This document shows positions 8,605-18,641 of a stretch of DNA of 36,060 bases, one piece after another. Under the pieces are notes generated by a model. That model searched no databases. It was not told the DNA's origin and saw only the letters and a list, made by a program, of their open reading frames with translations. This DNA comes from an uncultured Alphaproteobacteria bacterium. Its GTDB lineage: Bacteria > Pseudomonadota > Alphaproteobacteria > Methylaequorales > Methylaequoraceae. The stretch is taken from NCBI GenBank assembly GCA_902567115.1, contig CACFLF010000004.1, positions 1-36,060 of the forward strand, given 5' to 3'. Numbering within the stretch: position 1 is the stretch's first letter; the number at the start of each line of letters is the position of its first letter. A program made the translations under genes and the position numbers.

Positions 8605-11116
8605 TCCAGAAATCATTGAGAAGAAGTGGCAAAACTATTGGGCAGAAAAACGGATATATAAATCCAAGGCAGATAGAACAAAAAAAAAATTTTATGTTCT
8701 AGAAATGTTTCCTTATCCTTCTGGAAAAATTCACATGGGACATTTAAGAAATTATACAATAGGTGATGTTACTGCAAGATTCTACAAACTTAATGGTTTT
8801 AATGTTTTACATCCGATGGGTTGGGATAGTTTTGGGATGCCGGCGGAAAATGCTGCCATAGAGAATAATGTAAATCCCAAAGAATGGACTGAAAAAAACA
8901 TTAAGAGTATGAAATCACAATTAATGAGAATTGGACTATCAATTGATTGGGAACGCGAAATATCAACTTGTGACGCAAGTTATTACAAACATCAACAAAA
9001 GATTTTTATAGAATTTTTCAAAAATGGGCTTGTTTATAAAAAGGATAGTTTTGTTAATTGGGATCCGATTGATAAGACTGTATTAGCAAATGAACAAGTA
9101 ATTGATGGAAAAGGTTGGCGATCTGGAGCAATCGTTGAGAAAAAGAAACTGTCTCAATGGTTTCTTAAGATTTCTAAATTTTCAGAAGAGCTTTTAAGTG
9201 ATTTAAATCAGTTAGAAAATTGGCCAGATAAAGTCAAATTAATGCAAAAAAATTGGATCGGAATGTCTGAAGGAGCTGAAATAAAATTCAGGGTGTCCCA
9301 ATTAAAATTATCAATTGACGTTTTTACAACAAGACCTGAAACAATCTTTGGAGCAAGTTTTATCGCATTATCAGTTGAACATCCCCTTTCGTCAAAATTT
9401 TTAGATGATGAAAAATTTTTAGAATTTAGGAACAAGTGTTTAAAAATGCAGGAAACAAAGGATTCTGTCCAAGAAAAAATTGGATTTCATACATCTCTTT
9501 TTGCTCAACATCCTTTTATTAAAAACCAAAAAATTCCAATATTTTTTTCTAATTATGTATTGATTAATTACGGAAATGGAGCAATTTTCGGATGCCCAGC
9601 TCATGACGAAAGAGATTATCATTTTGCAAAAGAATTTAACATTCCAATAAAGTGTATCATAAAAGACAAAGAAAAAGTACTTCCTTATTGTGAAACTAAT
9701 GAGGCAGATATACTAATAAACTCTGAATTCCTTAACGAAAAAAATATAAAAGACGGAAAAAAAACGATTGTTGAAAAAATTGAGAGGTTAAAAATTGGAA
9801 GAAAATGTGTAAAGTTCAGATTAAAAGATTGGGGTATATCACGACAAAGATATTGGGGATGTCCTATTCCTATAATTTACAGAAAAGACGGAGAAATACT
9901 GGCTGTAGAGGACAGTGAATTACCAATTAGGCTGCCAAATGATATTAAATTAAAGTCAACTGGAAACCCTCTTGAAAATCACCCGCACTGGAAAAAAACT
10001 AAATGTTCAAAAACTGGAATGGATGCAATTAGAGAAACAGATACTCTCGATACATTTTTTGATTCGTCATGGTATTTTTTAAGATTCTGTTCGCCAATAT
10101 CATCAAAGGAACCTTTTGAGGATGAAGACATTTCTTATTGGATGCCGGTAGATCATTATATCGGTGGGGTAGAGCATGCAATTTTGCATTTACTTTATTC
10201 TAGATTTTTTGTTAGAGCATTGAAGGTTTGTGGAAAGCAACTTCCTAAGGAGCCTTTCAAAAAACTTATAACACAAGGCATGGTCTGTCATGAAACTTTC
10301 AGCACAAAAGATAACAAATGGATAGAGCCAAAAAACGTTATAAAAGAAAAAGGAGCTTATTGGACTAATAAAGGCGGTAAAACAATAGAAGTTCTAAAGG
10401 GCAGATCAGAAAAAATGAGTAAATCCAAAAAGAACATTGTAGATCCTGATTCAATTGTGTTTACATATGGTGCAGATACTGCACGTCTTTTTATGATATC
10501 AGACTCTCCTCCAGAAAGAGACTTAGAATGGTCTTTAGACGGTATCAAAGCAATGAATAAATACCTAGAGAAAATTTATAGTCTACTTTCGTCAGAATTT
10601 AACTTTACAATTACCTTTCATAAAGACAAAAAAATGTTAGATAAAGAAAAAAGAGCATATGAATTTACTAATAAAACTATTTATACTTTTTCAGAGGATA
10701 TAAAAAACTATAGATTCAATAAAGCCGTAGCAAAATTACGTGAATTATCAAATCATCTTATTAAAGAAAAATTGGTAGGGGAAATATTTAATTATTGTTG
10801 GTCGATTTATTTAAGATTAATCTATATCATCACGCCACACTTTTCCCAGGAGTTAGTTTCTAAATCTGGATCTGATCAAATAATTGAAAATATGAAGTGG
10901 CCACAAGCCGACTTAAGCAAACCTTCAAATAACAAGGTAATTATGGTTGTTCAAATAAATGGGAAAAAAAAAGGTATTATTAAAGTAGATGAAAATATAA
11001 AAAAAGACAGATTAATTGAAACAGTAGTTGGAAGCCAAGAAAATTACAATATAAATATTAAGAATACAAAAAAAATAATATTTATACCTAATAAAATAAT
11101 TAACTTTGTTGTATGA
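8591..11116 (+). CDS. leuS: Leucyl-tRNA synthetase
   Basis: [22 protein letters not shown] (HIGH region), [26 protein letters not shown] and [16 protein letters not shown] (KMSKS). ATG 8591 ([17 protein letters not shown]) preferred to the track start at 8564. Confidence 0.98.
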   Translation: MKKYNPEIIEKKWQNYWAEKRIYKSKADRTKKKFYVLEMFPYPSGKIHMGHLRNYTIGDVTARFYKLNGFNVLHPMGWDSFGMPAENAAIENNVNPKEWTEKNIKSMKSQLMRIGLSIDWEREISTCDASYYKHQQKIFIEFFKNGLVYKKDSFVNWDPIDKTVLANEQVIDGKGWRSGAIVEKKKLSQWFLKISKFSEELLSDLNQLENWPDKVKLMQKNWIGMSEGAEIKFRVSQLKLSIDVFTTRPETIFGASFIALSVEHPLSSKFLDDEKFLEFRNKCLKMQETKDSVQEKIGFHTSLFAQHPFIKNQKIPIFFSNYVLINYGNGAIFGCPAHDERDYHFAKEFNIPIKCIIKDKEKVLPYCETNEADILINSEFLNEKNIKDGKKTIVEKIERLKIGRKCVKFRLKDWGISRQRYWGCPIPIIYRKDGEILAVEDSELPIRLPNDIKLKSTGNPLENHPHWKKTKCSKTGMDAIRETDTLDTFFDSSWYFLRFCSPISSKEPFEDEDISYWMPVDHYIGGVEHAILHLLYSRFFVRALKVCGKQLPKEPFKKLITQGMVCHETFSTKDNKWIEPKNVIKEKGAYWTNKGGKTIEVLKGRSEKMSKSKKNIVDPDSIVFTYGADTARLFMISDSPPERDLEWSLDGIKAMNKYLEKIYSLLSSEFNFTITFHKDKKMLDKEKRAYEFTNKTIYTFSEDIKNYRFNKAVAKLRELSNHLIKEKLVGEIFNYCWSIYLRLIYIITPHFSQELVSKSGSDQIIENMKWPQADLSKPSNNKVIMVVQINGKKKGIIKVDENIKKDRLIETVVGSQENYNINIKNTKKIIFIPNKIINFVV

Positions 11117-11610
11117 AAATTAAAATAATTTTTAAAATTTTTGTTGTTTATTTTTTAAGTTCTTGTGCATACAAGCCTTTGTACAAAATGACAAATTTTT
11201 ATTATCCCCACAAGGTGAAAATTGTAATTAAGTCAAAAGAAAAATATGAGAACAATGCATCCACGATGAAATTACTTTTAGATGAAAGGCTTAATTCAAA
11301 AAGTTCTAAAGACTCTAATTTAAAGTTAGTCGTTTCAATTGAGCGGGTTGTGTCTAGTATGGGCATAAACAAGGATTTGAGTTCTGATGCACTTATGCTT
11401 GTAATTGAAGCTAGGTATGTTTTTCTTGATAAAAAAGGAGAATTAACCTCAGGCAGTTTAAGGAATACAGGAAGTTTTAACTATACAAATAACAATTATG
11501 CAAATATTGTTTCTATGGAGGATACTTCAAAAAAATTAGTAAGATCTTTATCTACTGATCTTGCTGATTTAATTCTCGCTTTGTCCATCAAGAGAAAAAT
11601 TAGTCCATGA
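11113..11610 (+). CDS. lptE: LPS-assembly lipoprotein LptE
   Basis: Lipoprotein signal ending SSCAYKPLY (typical SSCGFRPLY), size, and position between leuS and holA. Confidence 0.85.
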   Translation: MKIKIIFKIFVVYFLSSCAYKPLYKMTNFYYPHKVKIVIKSKEKYENNASTMKLLLDERLNSKSSKDSNLKLVVSIERVVSSMGINKDLSSDALMLVIEARYVFLDKKGELTSGSLRNTGSFNYTNNNYANIVSMEDTSKKLVRSLSTDLADLILALSIKRKISP

Positions 11611-12638
11611 TTGTAAAGTTTGATGATTTTGAAAAAAAACCAGAAAGCTTTCGTTCATTTCGGTTTTTTTTATTTTACGGTCCGAATTACGGAAAAGTTT
11701 GTGATTGTGCCAATCTTATTAAAAGCTCTAAAAATGTTGAGCAAGACTACGAAGTAATAAACATTTTCTCAGATGAAATAAAAAAAGACGATCTATCGAG
11801 AATCTTTATTGAAAGCTCAACGCCAAATATTTTTAGTTCAAAAACTTTTTTGTGCTTTCATCTTAACAGTGAAAAAATCAGTAAAGAGATAACTTCAATT
11901 ATTTCAAAAGAAACTAATAAGGATTTAATTGTTGTCTTAAAATGTAATCAACTGAGTCCCCGATCTCCGTTAAGGTCTTTTTTTGAAAAAAACAATCATT
12001 CTATTTCAGTTGCTTGTTACGAGGAAAGTGAAAGAGAAAAATATATATATATTAAAAAATTTTTACAAAATGAAGGGGTAAAAGTTTCAGAGGCTCTAAT
12101 AAATTTGTTAACAAACAATCTATCAAATCAAAGACTGGAAATTAAAAGTGAGCTTGAAAAAATAATTATACTGCACAATAATGATCCAGAAAAAAAATTC
12201 ATGTACGACACTTTTTCTTTTTTATCAGACTCACTTAACAACGACGATACAAGGTTTATTTTTTCACTTGCATCCAAGGAGAAAAAGGGATTTGTTAAGA
12301 ATTTTAATAAATTTACGGACTATGGCTCCGATAATATGAAATTAATAACTTACCTTCTTGAGCACTTTTTTAGGCTACTTGTAATCAAGATTAAAGCTTA
12401 CGAAGGTATTGACGTTAGCAGTGCTATTAAACAACTAAAACCTCCTGTCTTCTTTAAAAATTTACCAGAATTTCGACAACAGCTAAAAATGTTTTCAATA
12501 AGTGAATTAAAGTTTGTCATAGAAAAACTATTGATTTCGAAGCAAGAATTTATGCGTGGCAAGTGGTCGTCTTCATCCACATTTATGTTAAATCTAATTC
12601 TTTTTTTAAGCTCAAAATTTTATCCAAAAAATTCTTAA
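11607..12638 (+). CDS. holA: DNA polymerase III delta subunit
   Basis: FFLFYGPNYGKVCDCANLI, position after leuS-lptE, and DNA_pol3_delta-like length and pattern. Confidence 0.85.
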   Translation: MIVKFDDFEKKPESFRSFRFFLFYGPNYGKVCDCANLIKSSKNVEQDYEVINIFSDEIKKDDLSRIFIESSTPNIFSSKTFLCFHLNSEKISKEITSIISKETNKDLIVVLKCNQLSPRSPLRSFFEKNNHSISVACYEESEREKYIYIKKFLQNEGVKVSEALINLLTNNLSNQRLEIKSELEKIIILHNNDPEKKFMYDTFSFLSDSLNNDDTRFIFSLASKEKKGFVKNFNKFTDYGSDNMKLITYLLEHFFRLLVIKIKAYEGIDVSSAIKQLKPPVFFKNLPEFRQQLKMFSISELKFVIEKLLISKQEFMRGKWSSSSTFMLNLILFLSSKFYPKNS

Positions 12639-13200
12639 CTTTTTTTTTTACTATTTTAATGTCTTCTTCCGTATCGATATCCAAAGAGATCCATTTTTCC
12701 TCAACAACTGAATAATCGGTTTGTGTTTTTTTTATGTGATTAAACTTAGCATTAGTCATATTTTTTCTTTTCAATACTCTTTTCTTTTGAACCTCCTCTG
12801 AGACGTGGGTTCGTATGATAAAGTCAAATTTTCTTTGAAGTTTTTTTTCAAATAACAGGGGGATATCTAAAAAGACGACTGGCTCATTACAGTTTTTCTC
12901 AAAAAACTTTTCTTTTCTTTCCCAAACTTTTGGGTGCACTATTTGCTCTAATATTTTTAATTCTTCTGTGTTAGAAAACACAAATTCTCCAAGTTTAGCT
13001 CTGTCAATTTTATTTTTTTTAATAAGACCTGAAACTTTAGATTTAAACTCTTTACTTATTTCGTTAATTAAGTCCTGTTTAAGCAAAGCCTTTTTGACCT
13101 CTTTGTCTGAATCAAAAACTTTAAAGCCAAGTTCTCTAATAATTTTCGTAATTGTTGATTTACCACTTCCGATATTTCCTGTAATTGCAATTTTAATCAT
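12583..13200 (-). CDS. coaE: Dephospho-CoA kinase
   Basis: IKIAITGNIGSGKSTITKIIRELGFKVFDSDKEVKKAL and VVFLDIPLLFEKKLQRKFDFIIRTHVSEEVQKKRVLKR motifs. Confidence 0.96.
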   Translation of the reverse strand: MIKIAITGNIGSGKSTITKIIRELGFKVFDSDKEVKKALLKQDLINEISKEFKSKVSGLIKKNKIDRAKLGEFVFSNTEELKILEQIVHPKVWERKEKFFEKNCNEPVVFLDIPLLFEKKLQRKFDFIIRTHVSEEVQKKRVLKRKNMTNAKFNHIKKTQTDYSVVEEKWISLDIDTEEDIKIVKKKVKNFLDKILSLKKELDLT

Positions 13201-14033
13201 TTTTTTAGTATTTTGATGATTTCATTGATGTGAGAATCCTCTGGCATTATTCCAAACCACCGATAAAATGATTCTGCAGCTTGCCGAGCAAGCATATAAA
13301 ACCCGTTTGTATTCTGTAGCTTATTATTAACTGCTAACCTCATAAGAGGAGTATGAGCTGGTTCATAAACTATGTCATAAACCAACGCTTTTTTGTTCAT
13401 TGAAGCAAGCTCGATAGCAAGAGGATTCTTTCCATTCATCCCGCATGATGTACAGTTTACAAGCAAGTCGACGTCATTCATAGAGTTAGAGCTTAGATGT
13501 GAAATTTCGAAAATTTTTTTTGCTTGAGTAAATTTATCAAAGTGCTTAATTAGCTTTACGCCTGAAGATTTTGTCCTATTAATTATTCTTATAATATTTG
13601 GACTTAAGTCTATTAAACTTGAAACAATTCCGTAGGCAGCTCCTCCTGCTCCTATACACATTACATTGGTATTGGAATTGATATTGAAACTTAAATCATT
13701 CTTTAGAGAGGATATAAATCCAATTCCGTCTGTATTTGCTCCAATTATCTTGTCTTTTTCCTTGTAAACGGTGTTTATTGCATTGCTTCGCAAAGCAGAT
13801 TCTTCCACTTCATCTACAAAATCTGTCATTATTTTTTTATATGGAATTGTAACATTCAAACCTTGGATGTTGCCATCTCTTACTTGCTGTATTAAGTCCT
13901 TAATTTCTGTTTTATCTACTTCTAGCTTATCGTAACTTGCATTGAGCGAATATTTTTTAATCCAACAATTGTGTATTACTGGTGATCTCGAATGTTTAAT
14001 CGGTTTGCCTATAACGTATAATTTATTTTCCAT
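13197..14033 (-). CDS. aroE: Shikimate dehydrogenase
   Basis: LYVIGKPIKHSRSPVIHNCWIKKY, GLNVTIPYKKIM, GANTDGIGFISSL, GAGGAAYGI and NTNGFYMLARQAAESFYRWFG motifs. Confidence 0.97.
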   Translation of the reverse strand: MENKLYVIGKPIKHSRSPVIHNCWIKKYSLNASYDKLEVDKTEIKDLIQQVRDGNIQGLNVTIPYKKIMTDFVDEVEESALRSNAINTVYKEKDKIIGANTDGIGFISSLKNDLSFNINSNTNVMCIGAGGAAYGIVSSLIDLSPNIIRIINRTKSSGVKLIKHFDKFTQAKKIFEISHLSSNSMNDVDLLVNCTSCGMNGKNPLAIELASMNKKALVYDIVYEPAHTPLMRLAVNNKLQNTNGFYMLARQAAESFYRWFGIMPEDSHINEIIKILKK

Positions 14034-14634
14034 GTTTGATCTTCTTTATTAAATCTTTTATTGGGAAACCTAAGATCGTTTCTCGATCTCCATCGATTAT
14101 ATTTAAAAACTTATGCTTTGAATTCTCTTCAATTTTATATGATCCAACAGTCGTAAGGACAGTTTTTTTGTTATTTTTCACATACAATTTTATATCATTT
14201 TGGGGAATATTTGCAAAAAACAATGATGCCGCTTTAACCTGTTGAAAGAAAAACTTTCCTCTTTGAATAACATAAATAGAACTATATAGTTTATGAATTT
14301 TATTTCTTAAAAATAATAATTTTTTCGTTGCCTCCTCGAGACTTTTTGGTTTACTGATTACTTTGTTTTCACATATTAGAATTTGATCTGAAGCAATAAT
14401 AATTTCATTAGGATAATTTTCTAAAACTGATAACGCTTTTTCTCTTGCAATTCTAACCGCCATTTCTTCTGGATTTGTTTTTTGTTTTTTGTATTTTTCC
14501 TCTTCTACATTATGTGGAACATTAATAACGTCCGAAAAATATTTATTCAACATTTTATTTCGCACTACACTTGACGAAGCGAGGATAACTTTTGAGAACT
14601 TTGTGTGTTTCTTCTTTTTTTCTCGTTCTACCAC
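14023..14634 (-). CDS. maf: Maf family nucleotide pyrophosphatase
   Basis: SKVILASSSVVRNKMLNKYF, IIASDQILICENKVISKPKS, VGSYKIEENSKHKFLNIIDGDRETILGFPI. The first ~46 residues of the track ORF (start 14772) do not look like Maf; an in-frame GTG at 14634 is a plausible start. Confidence 0.88.
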   Translation of the reverse strand: MVEREKKKKHTKFSKVILASSSVVRNKMLNKYFSDVINVPHNVEEEKYKKQKTNPEEMAVRIAREKALSVLENYPNEIIIASDQILICENKVISKPKSLEEATKKLLFLRNKIHKLYSSIYVIQRGKFFFQQVKAASLFFANIPQNDIKLYVKNNKKTVLTTVGSYKIEENSKHKFLNIIDGDRETILGFPIKDLIKKIKHGK

Positions 14635-14891
14635 TATTCTTTCTATTTTGTCCTTTTTTTGTCCACAAGTTGACAATGTGTACATATTTCTTAACACTAT
14701 AATAAACACTATTATGTTTTTTTTTTCCACTTTCTTCGTTTTTGTTTTCGTTGCCTTCCAACATTTTACCACATTTTTTCCACAAACTTATTACTTCATT
14801 TCCTGTTGGTAATCTGTTAATAAAGTTTATCAACTTAATTATATGTACAACAACAACAACAACCTTATTATTAATAAAACTTAAGTAGTAG
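14635..14891. other. Candidate chromosomal replication origin (oriC) in the maf-hemE spacer
   Basis: DnaA-box-like 9-mers on the same strand: TTGTCCACA (14659-14667) and TTTTCCACA (14776-14784), each one mismatch from TTATCCACA; TTTTCCACT (14723-14731) and TTTACCACA (14765-14773), each two mismatches. AT-rich stretch follows at ~14811-14890. Flanking genes diverge (maf-aroE-coaE leftward, hemE-hemH-hemJ-rho rightward). The Caulobacter and Rickettsia origins are described beside hemE. Confidence 0.65.
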
Positions 14892-15896
14892 ATGAAAATT
14901 GTTAACAGAATTCCCATTTGGTTTATGCGACAAGCAGGCAGATATCTCCCCGAATATATGGAAATTAGGGCAAAGAATTCTGACTTCCTAAAACTTTGTC
15001 TTGATCCTGACCTCGCCTCAGAAATATCACTTCAACCCCTAAAACGTTTTGATCTTGATTTTATTATTCTCTTTTCAGATATTCTTGTAATCCCTCATGC
15101 TCTTGGACAAGAGGTCACATTTTTAAAAAATCACGGCCCTCTTTTGAAAAGTATTTATTCCAAAAAGGATCTCGACTATAAGAACTTAAACAAAGCTCTA
15201 GACAAGATCTCTAATATTTTTGAAACCATAAAAATACTAAACTCAAAAAAAAAAAAAAAAAACTTAATTGGTTTTTGTGGAGGTCCATTTACCGTTCTAA
15301 ATTACATGATAGAGGGCGGTACATCTAAAACCCATAGTAAAATAAAAACATTCATAAAGAACAAGAAAGATGAAGCTAATGACATAATTAAAATAATTAC
15401 TGAGATTTCAATTGAATATCTAAAAAATCAAATTGAAAATGGGGCAAACTACGTTCAGATTTTTGAATCGTGGGCGGGGCTCTTAGAAAACGAAGAATAT
15501 ATAGATTTTATAATAAAACCAAATCAACAAATTAGCAAAGAAATAAGAGAATTCTCAAAACCAACGAAAATAATTCACTTTCCAAGAGGCTCACGGAAAA
15601 ACTATAAAATATTTACGGAAGAAGTGAAGTGTGATGTACTATCTCTAGATCAAACCTATCCAAAAGAATTGCTAAGCCTTCTTAGAGAAAAAAGAATAAC
15701 TGTTCAAGGAAATTTAGACCCGCAAGAACTATTAAAAGAGGGAGAACGGGTAGAAGAAAAAACGAAAGAAGTTTTAGAAAAATTCAAAAAAAATAACCAT
15801 ATATTTAACTTATCTCATGGGATATTACCGAAAACTAAAATAAGTAATATCGAGAAAGTAATAAAAGTAGTGAGAGATTATGAAACTTCCAAATAA
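14892..15896 (+). CDS. hemE: Uroporphyrinogen decarboxylase
   Basis: IPIWFMRQAGRYLPEYMEIRAKNSDFL, FDLDFIILFSDILVIPHALGQEV, GFCGGPFTVLNYMIEGG, FNLSHGILP motifs. Confidence 0.97.
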   Translation: MKIVNRIPIWFMRQAGRYLPEYMEIRAKNSDFLKLCLDPDLASEISLQPLKRFDLDFIILFSDILVIPHALGQEVTFLKNHGPLLKSIYSKKDLDYKNLNKALDKISNIFETIKILNSKKKKKNLIGFCGGPFTVLNYMIEGGTSKTHSKIKTFIKNKKDEANDIIKIITEISIEYLKNQIENGANYVQIFESWAGLLENEEYIDFIIKPNQQISKEIREFSKPTKIIHFPRGSRKNYKIFTEEVKCDVLSLDQTYPKELLSLLREKRITVQGNLDPQELLKEGERVEEKTKEVLEKFKKNNHIFNLSHGILPKTKISNIEKVIKVVRDYETSK

Positions 15897-16890
15897 ACAT
15901 CCTCGACTTCCGCAAAAAAAGACAGGAGTGCTTCTAATAAATCTAGGGACACCAGACTCAACAAAATGGTGGGATATAAGAAAATACTTAAAAGAGTTCT
16001 TGTCAGATAAAAGAGTCATAGAAGTGAACCCGATTTTGTGGCAGTTAATTTTAAACCTCTTCATTTTAACATTCAGGCCGGCGAAAACGGCGAAAGCGTA
16101 TCAGAAAATCTGGATGAAAAAACAAGACATGTCGCCTTTAAGATACTTCACGATAAAGCAGACGACACACTTGAAAAAAAGAATGAAGAATAAGTTTACA
16201 GAAATCGATTATGCAATGCGGTACGGAAACCCGTCGATAGCTAATAAATTGTCTGAATTAAAAGAGAAAGGGTGCCAAGAAATGATCGTATTACCTTTAT
16301 ACCCTCAATATGCAGCAGCAACGACGGCAACGGTATGTGACGAAGTGTATAGATCACTGATGAAAATGCGATGGCAGCCAAGTCTCCAAGTAATTCCACA
16401 TTATGAATCTGAACCGTTATATATAAAAGCACTAGCTGTAAGTATAAAGAAAGTACTAAAGGAAATTGATTGGACGCCAGATATTATAGTGGCGTCTTAT
16501 CATGGGGTACCAAAAAAATATTTTGACAAGGGAGATCCGTATCACTGCTATTGTCAAAAAACAACACGTCTATTACTTGAGCACATGAAAATTAAGATAC
16601 CAATAATTACGACGTTTCAATCTAGATTCGGGCCAGATGAGTGGTTAAAACCGTATACAGATGAAACCATTGACAATTTACCCAATGAAGGAAAGAAAAA
16701 AATTCTTGTAATATGCCCAGGATTTGCGTCAGATTGCGTAGAAACATTAGAAGAAATTTCTTTAGAAGCCAAAGAAAGTTTTTTTGAAAATGGCGGAGAA
16801 GAGTTTTTAACAGTACCGTGTTTAAATCACAATGAGGAACACATAGATCTACTGGAGTATCTGGTGAAAAAATATATAATCAAAAGATAA
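15880..16890 (+). CDS. hemH: Ferrochelatase
   Basis: GVLLINLGTPDSTKWWDIRKYLKEFLSDKRVIE, LPLYPQYAAATTATV, IVASYHGVPKKYFDKGDPYHCYC, TFQSRFGPDEWLKPYTDETI, CPGFASDCVETLEEI motifs. Confidence 0.98.
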   Translation: MKLPNKHPRLPQKKTGVLLINLGTPDSTKWWDIRKYLKEFLSDKRVIEVNPILWQLILNLFILTFRPAKTAKAYQKIWMKKQDMSPLRYFTIKQTTHLKKRMKNKFTEIDYAMRYGNPSIANKLSELKEKGCQEMIVLPLYPQYAAATTATVCDEVYRSLMKMRWQPSLQVIPHYESEPLYIKALAVSIKKVLKEIDWTPDIIVASYHGVPKKYFDKGDPYHCYCQKTTRLLLEHMKIKIPIITTFQSRFGPDEWLKPYTDETIDNLPNEGKKKILVICPGFASDCVETLEEISLEAKESFFENGGEEFLTVPCLNHNEEHIDLLEYLVKKYIIKR

Positions 16891-16892
16891 AA

Positions 16893-17330
16893 GTGGAAAT
16901 AAACTACTACAATATATTCAAATTTCTTCACATTGTTTTTTTTACAACATGGATGGCAGGTCTATTTTACTTGCCTCGATTGTATGTTTATCATTCAGGG
17001 ACCAAAAGAAATTCTCGAGAATATAAGATATTCATAACAATGGAAAAAAAACTGATTAAGTACATAATGAATCCATCAATGATTTTAACGTGGTTGTTTG
17101 GCGTACTACTTGTTTTGCACTTAGAGATTTACAATCAGTTTTGGTTAAATCTCAAATTCGTTTTAGTTTTTATCATGTCTGTTTTTCACATGTACTGTGC
17201 GAGAATAAGAAAAAATTTCGAGAATAACATCAATCAGAAAGAAGAAAAGTTTTTTAGGTGGATCAATGAAGTCCCAACAATCCTATTTTTAATAATTGTT
17301 TTTTTGGTGGTTTTTCAACCAAATATTTGA
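16893..17330 (+). CDS. hemJ: Protoporphyrinogen oxidase HemJ (UPF0093)
   Basis: FLHIVFFTTWMAGLFYLPRLYVYH and four predicted TM helices, directly after hemH; GTG start. Confidence 0.92.
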   Translation: MEINYYNIFKFLHIVFFTTWMAGLFYLPRLYVYHSGTKRNSREYKIFITMEKKLIKYIMNPSMILTWLFGVLLVLHLEIYNQFWLNLKFVLVFIMSVFHMYCARIRKNFENNINQKEEKFFRWINEVPTILFLIIVFLVVFQPNI

Positions 17331-17384
17331 CAACGTAATTGTAATGAAATATAAATAGTATTCCTCTAAATCTCCCATACTCAC

Positions 17385-18641
17385 ATGCACCTAAAAGACC
17401 TTAAATCAAAAACCCCTTCTGATTTATTAAAAATAGCAGAAGATTTAAAAATAGAAAATGCTGGAACCCTGAGAAAACAAGACATGATTTTCTCGATATT
17501 GAAACAAATGGCATTAAATAATGATGCTATCTATGGCGAAGGGGTTTTAGAAATACTTCAAGATGGTTTTGGGTTTCTTCGATCGCCCGATGCAAACTAT
17601 TTGCCAGGACCAGACGATATTTACGTATCCCCTTCACAAATAAAACAGAACAGCCTTAGAACTGGAGACACAGTAGAGGGAGAAATGCGTGCCCCAAGAG
17701 AAACAGAAAGATATTTTGCGATAACCAAAATAGACAAAATAAATTTTGAAGAAATTCAAAAAACTAAACAAAGAATAAATTTTGATAATTTGACCCCCCT
17801 ATACCCAGAGGACCAATTAAATATGGAAATAAATGATCCAACTATAAAAGATACAACAAACAGGGTTATGGACTTAATTACTCCTTTAGGGAAAGGTCAG
17901 AGAGCGTTAATTGTTGCGCCACCTCGTACCGGTAAGACAGTTATGCTACAGAACATTGCACATTCAATTACAACTAATCACCCAGAGGTCTATCTTATTG
18001 TTCTATTGATCGATGAAAGACCAGAAGAGGTTACAGACATGATTAGATCAGTTAAAGGAGAGGTAGTATCTTCAACTTTTGATGAACCAGCTGTTAGGCA
18101 TGTTGCTGTATCTGAAATGGTTATTTCAAAGGCCAAAAGATTGGTAGAACACAAAAGAGACGTTGTTATTCTTTTAGACTCGATAACGCGTTTGGCAAGA
18201 GCATATAATACCCAGGTTCCTAGTTCAGGAAAAGTTCTGACAGGAGGTGTAGATGCAAACGCATTACAAAGACCCAAGAGGTTCTTTGGTGCTGCGAGGA
18301 ATATTGAAGAAGGAGGTTCTTTGACGATAATTGGAACAGCTCTTGTAGATACGGGCTCAAGAATGGACGAAGTAATCTTTGAAGAATTTAAAGGGACAGG
18401 TAATTCTGAAATTATTTTGGACAGAAAACTATCTGACAAAAGAGTTTTTCCATCAATAGACGTAACAAAGTCAGGAACAAGAAAGGAAGAACTTTTGGTC
18501 TCAAAAGAAGATCTTTCAAAAATGTGGATTTTAAGAAAGATTCTCATGCCAATGGGGGTTACAGATTCAATGGAGTTTTTGCTAGAAAAAATTAAAAACT
18601 CAAAGAACAATGGTGACTTTTTCGAATCAATGAATTCTTGA
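17385..18641 (+). CDS. rho: Transcription termination factor Rho
   Basis: [83 protein letters not shown] motifs. Confidence 0.98.
   Translation: MHLKDLKSKTPSDLLKIAEDLKIENAGTLRKQDMIFSILKQMALNNDAIYGEGVLEILQDGFGFLRSPDANYLPGPDDIYVSPSQIKQNSLRTGDTVEGEMRAPRETERYFAITKIDKINFEEIQKTKQRINFDNLTPLYPEDQLNMEINDPTIKDTTNRVMDLITPLGKGQRALIVAPPRTGKTVMLQNIAHSITTNHPEVYLIVLLIDERPEEVTDMIRSVKGEVVSSTFDEPAVRHVAVSEMVISKAKRLVEHKRDVVILLDSITRLARAYNTQVPSSGKVLTGGVDANALQRPKRFFGAARNIEEGGSLTIIGTALVDTGSRMDEVIFEEFKGTGNSEIILDRKLSDKRVFPSIDVTKSGTRKEELLVSKEDLSKMWILRKILMPMGVTDSMEFLLEKIKNSKNNGDFFESMNS

Noticed and set aside
14555-14917. 120-aa minus-strand ORF across the maf/hemE spacer, and 107-aa plus-strand ORF 14489..14812
   Set aside because: Overlap Maf in other frames and the putative origin; low-complexity translations (VVVVVV from the CAA repeat).
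17990-18610. 206-aa antisense ORF opposite rho
   Set aside because: Lies entirely within the unambiguous rho CDS; low-complexity Ser/Ile/Leu composition typical of reverse-frame translation.
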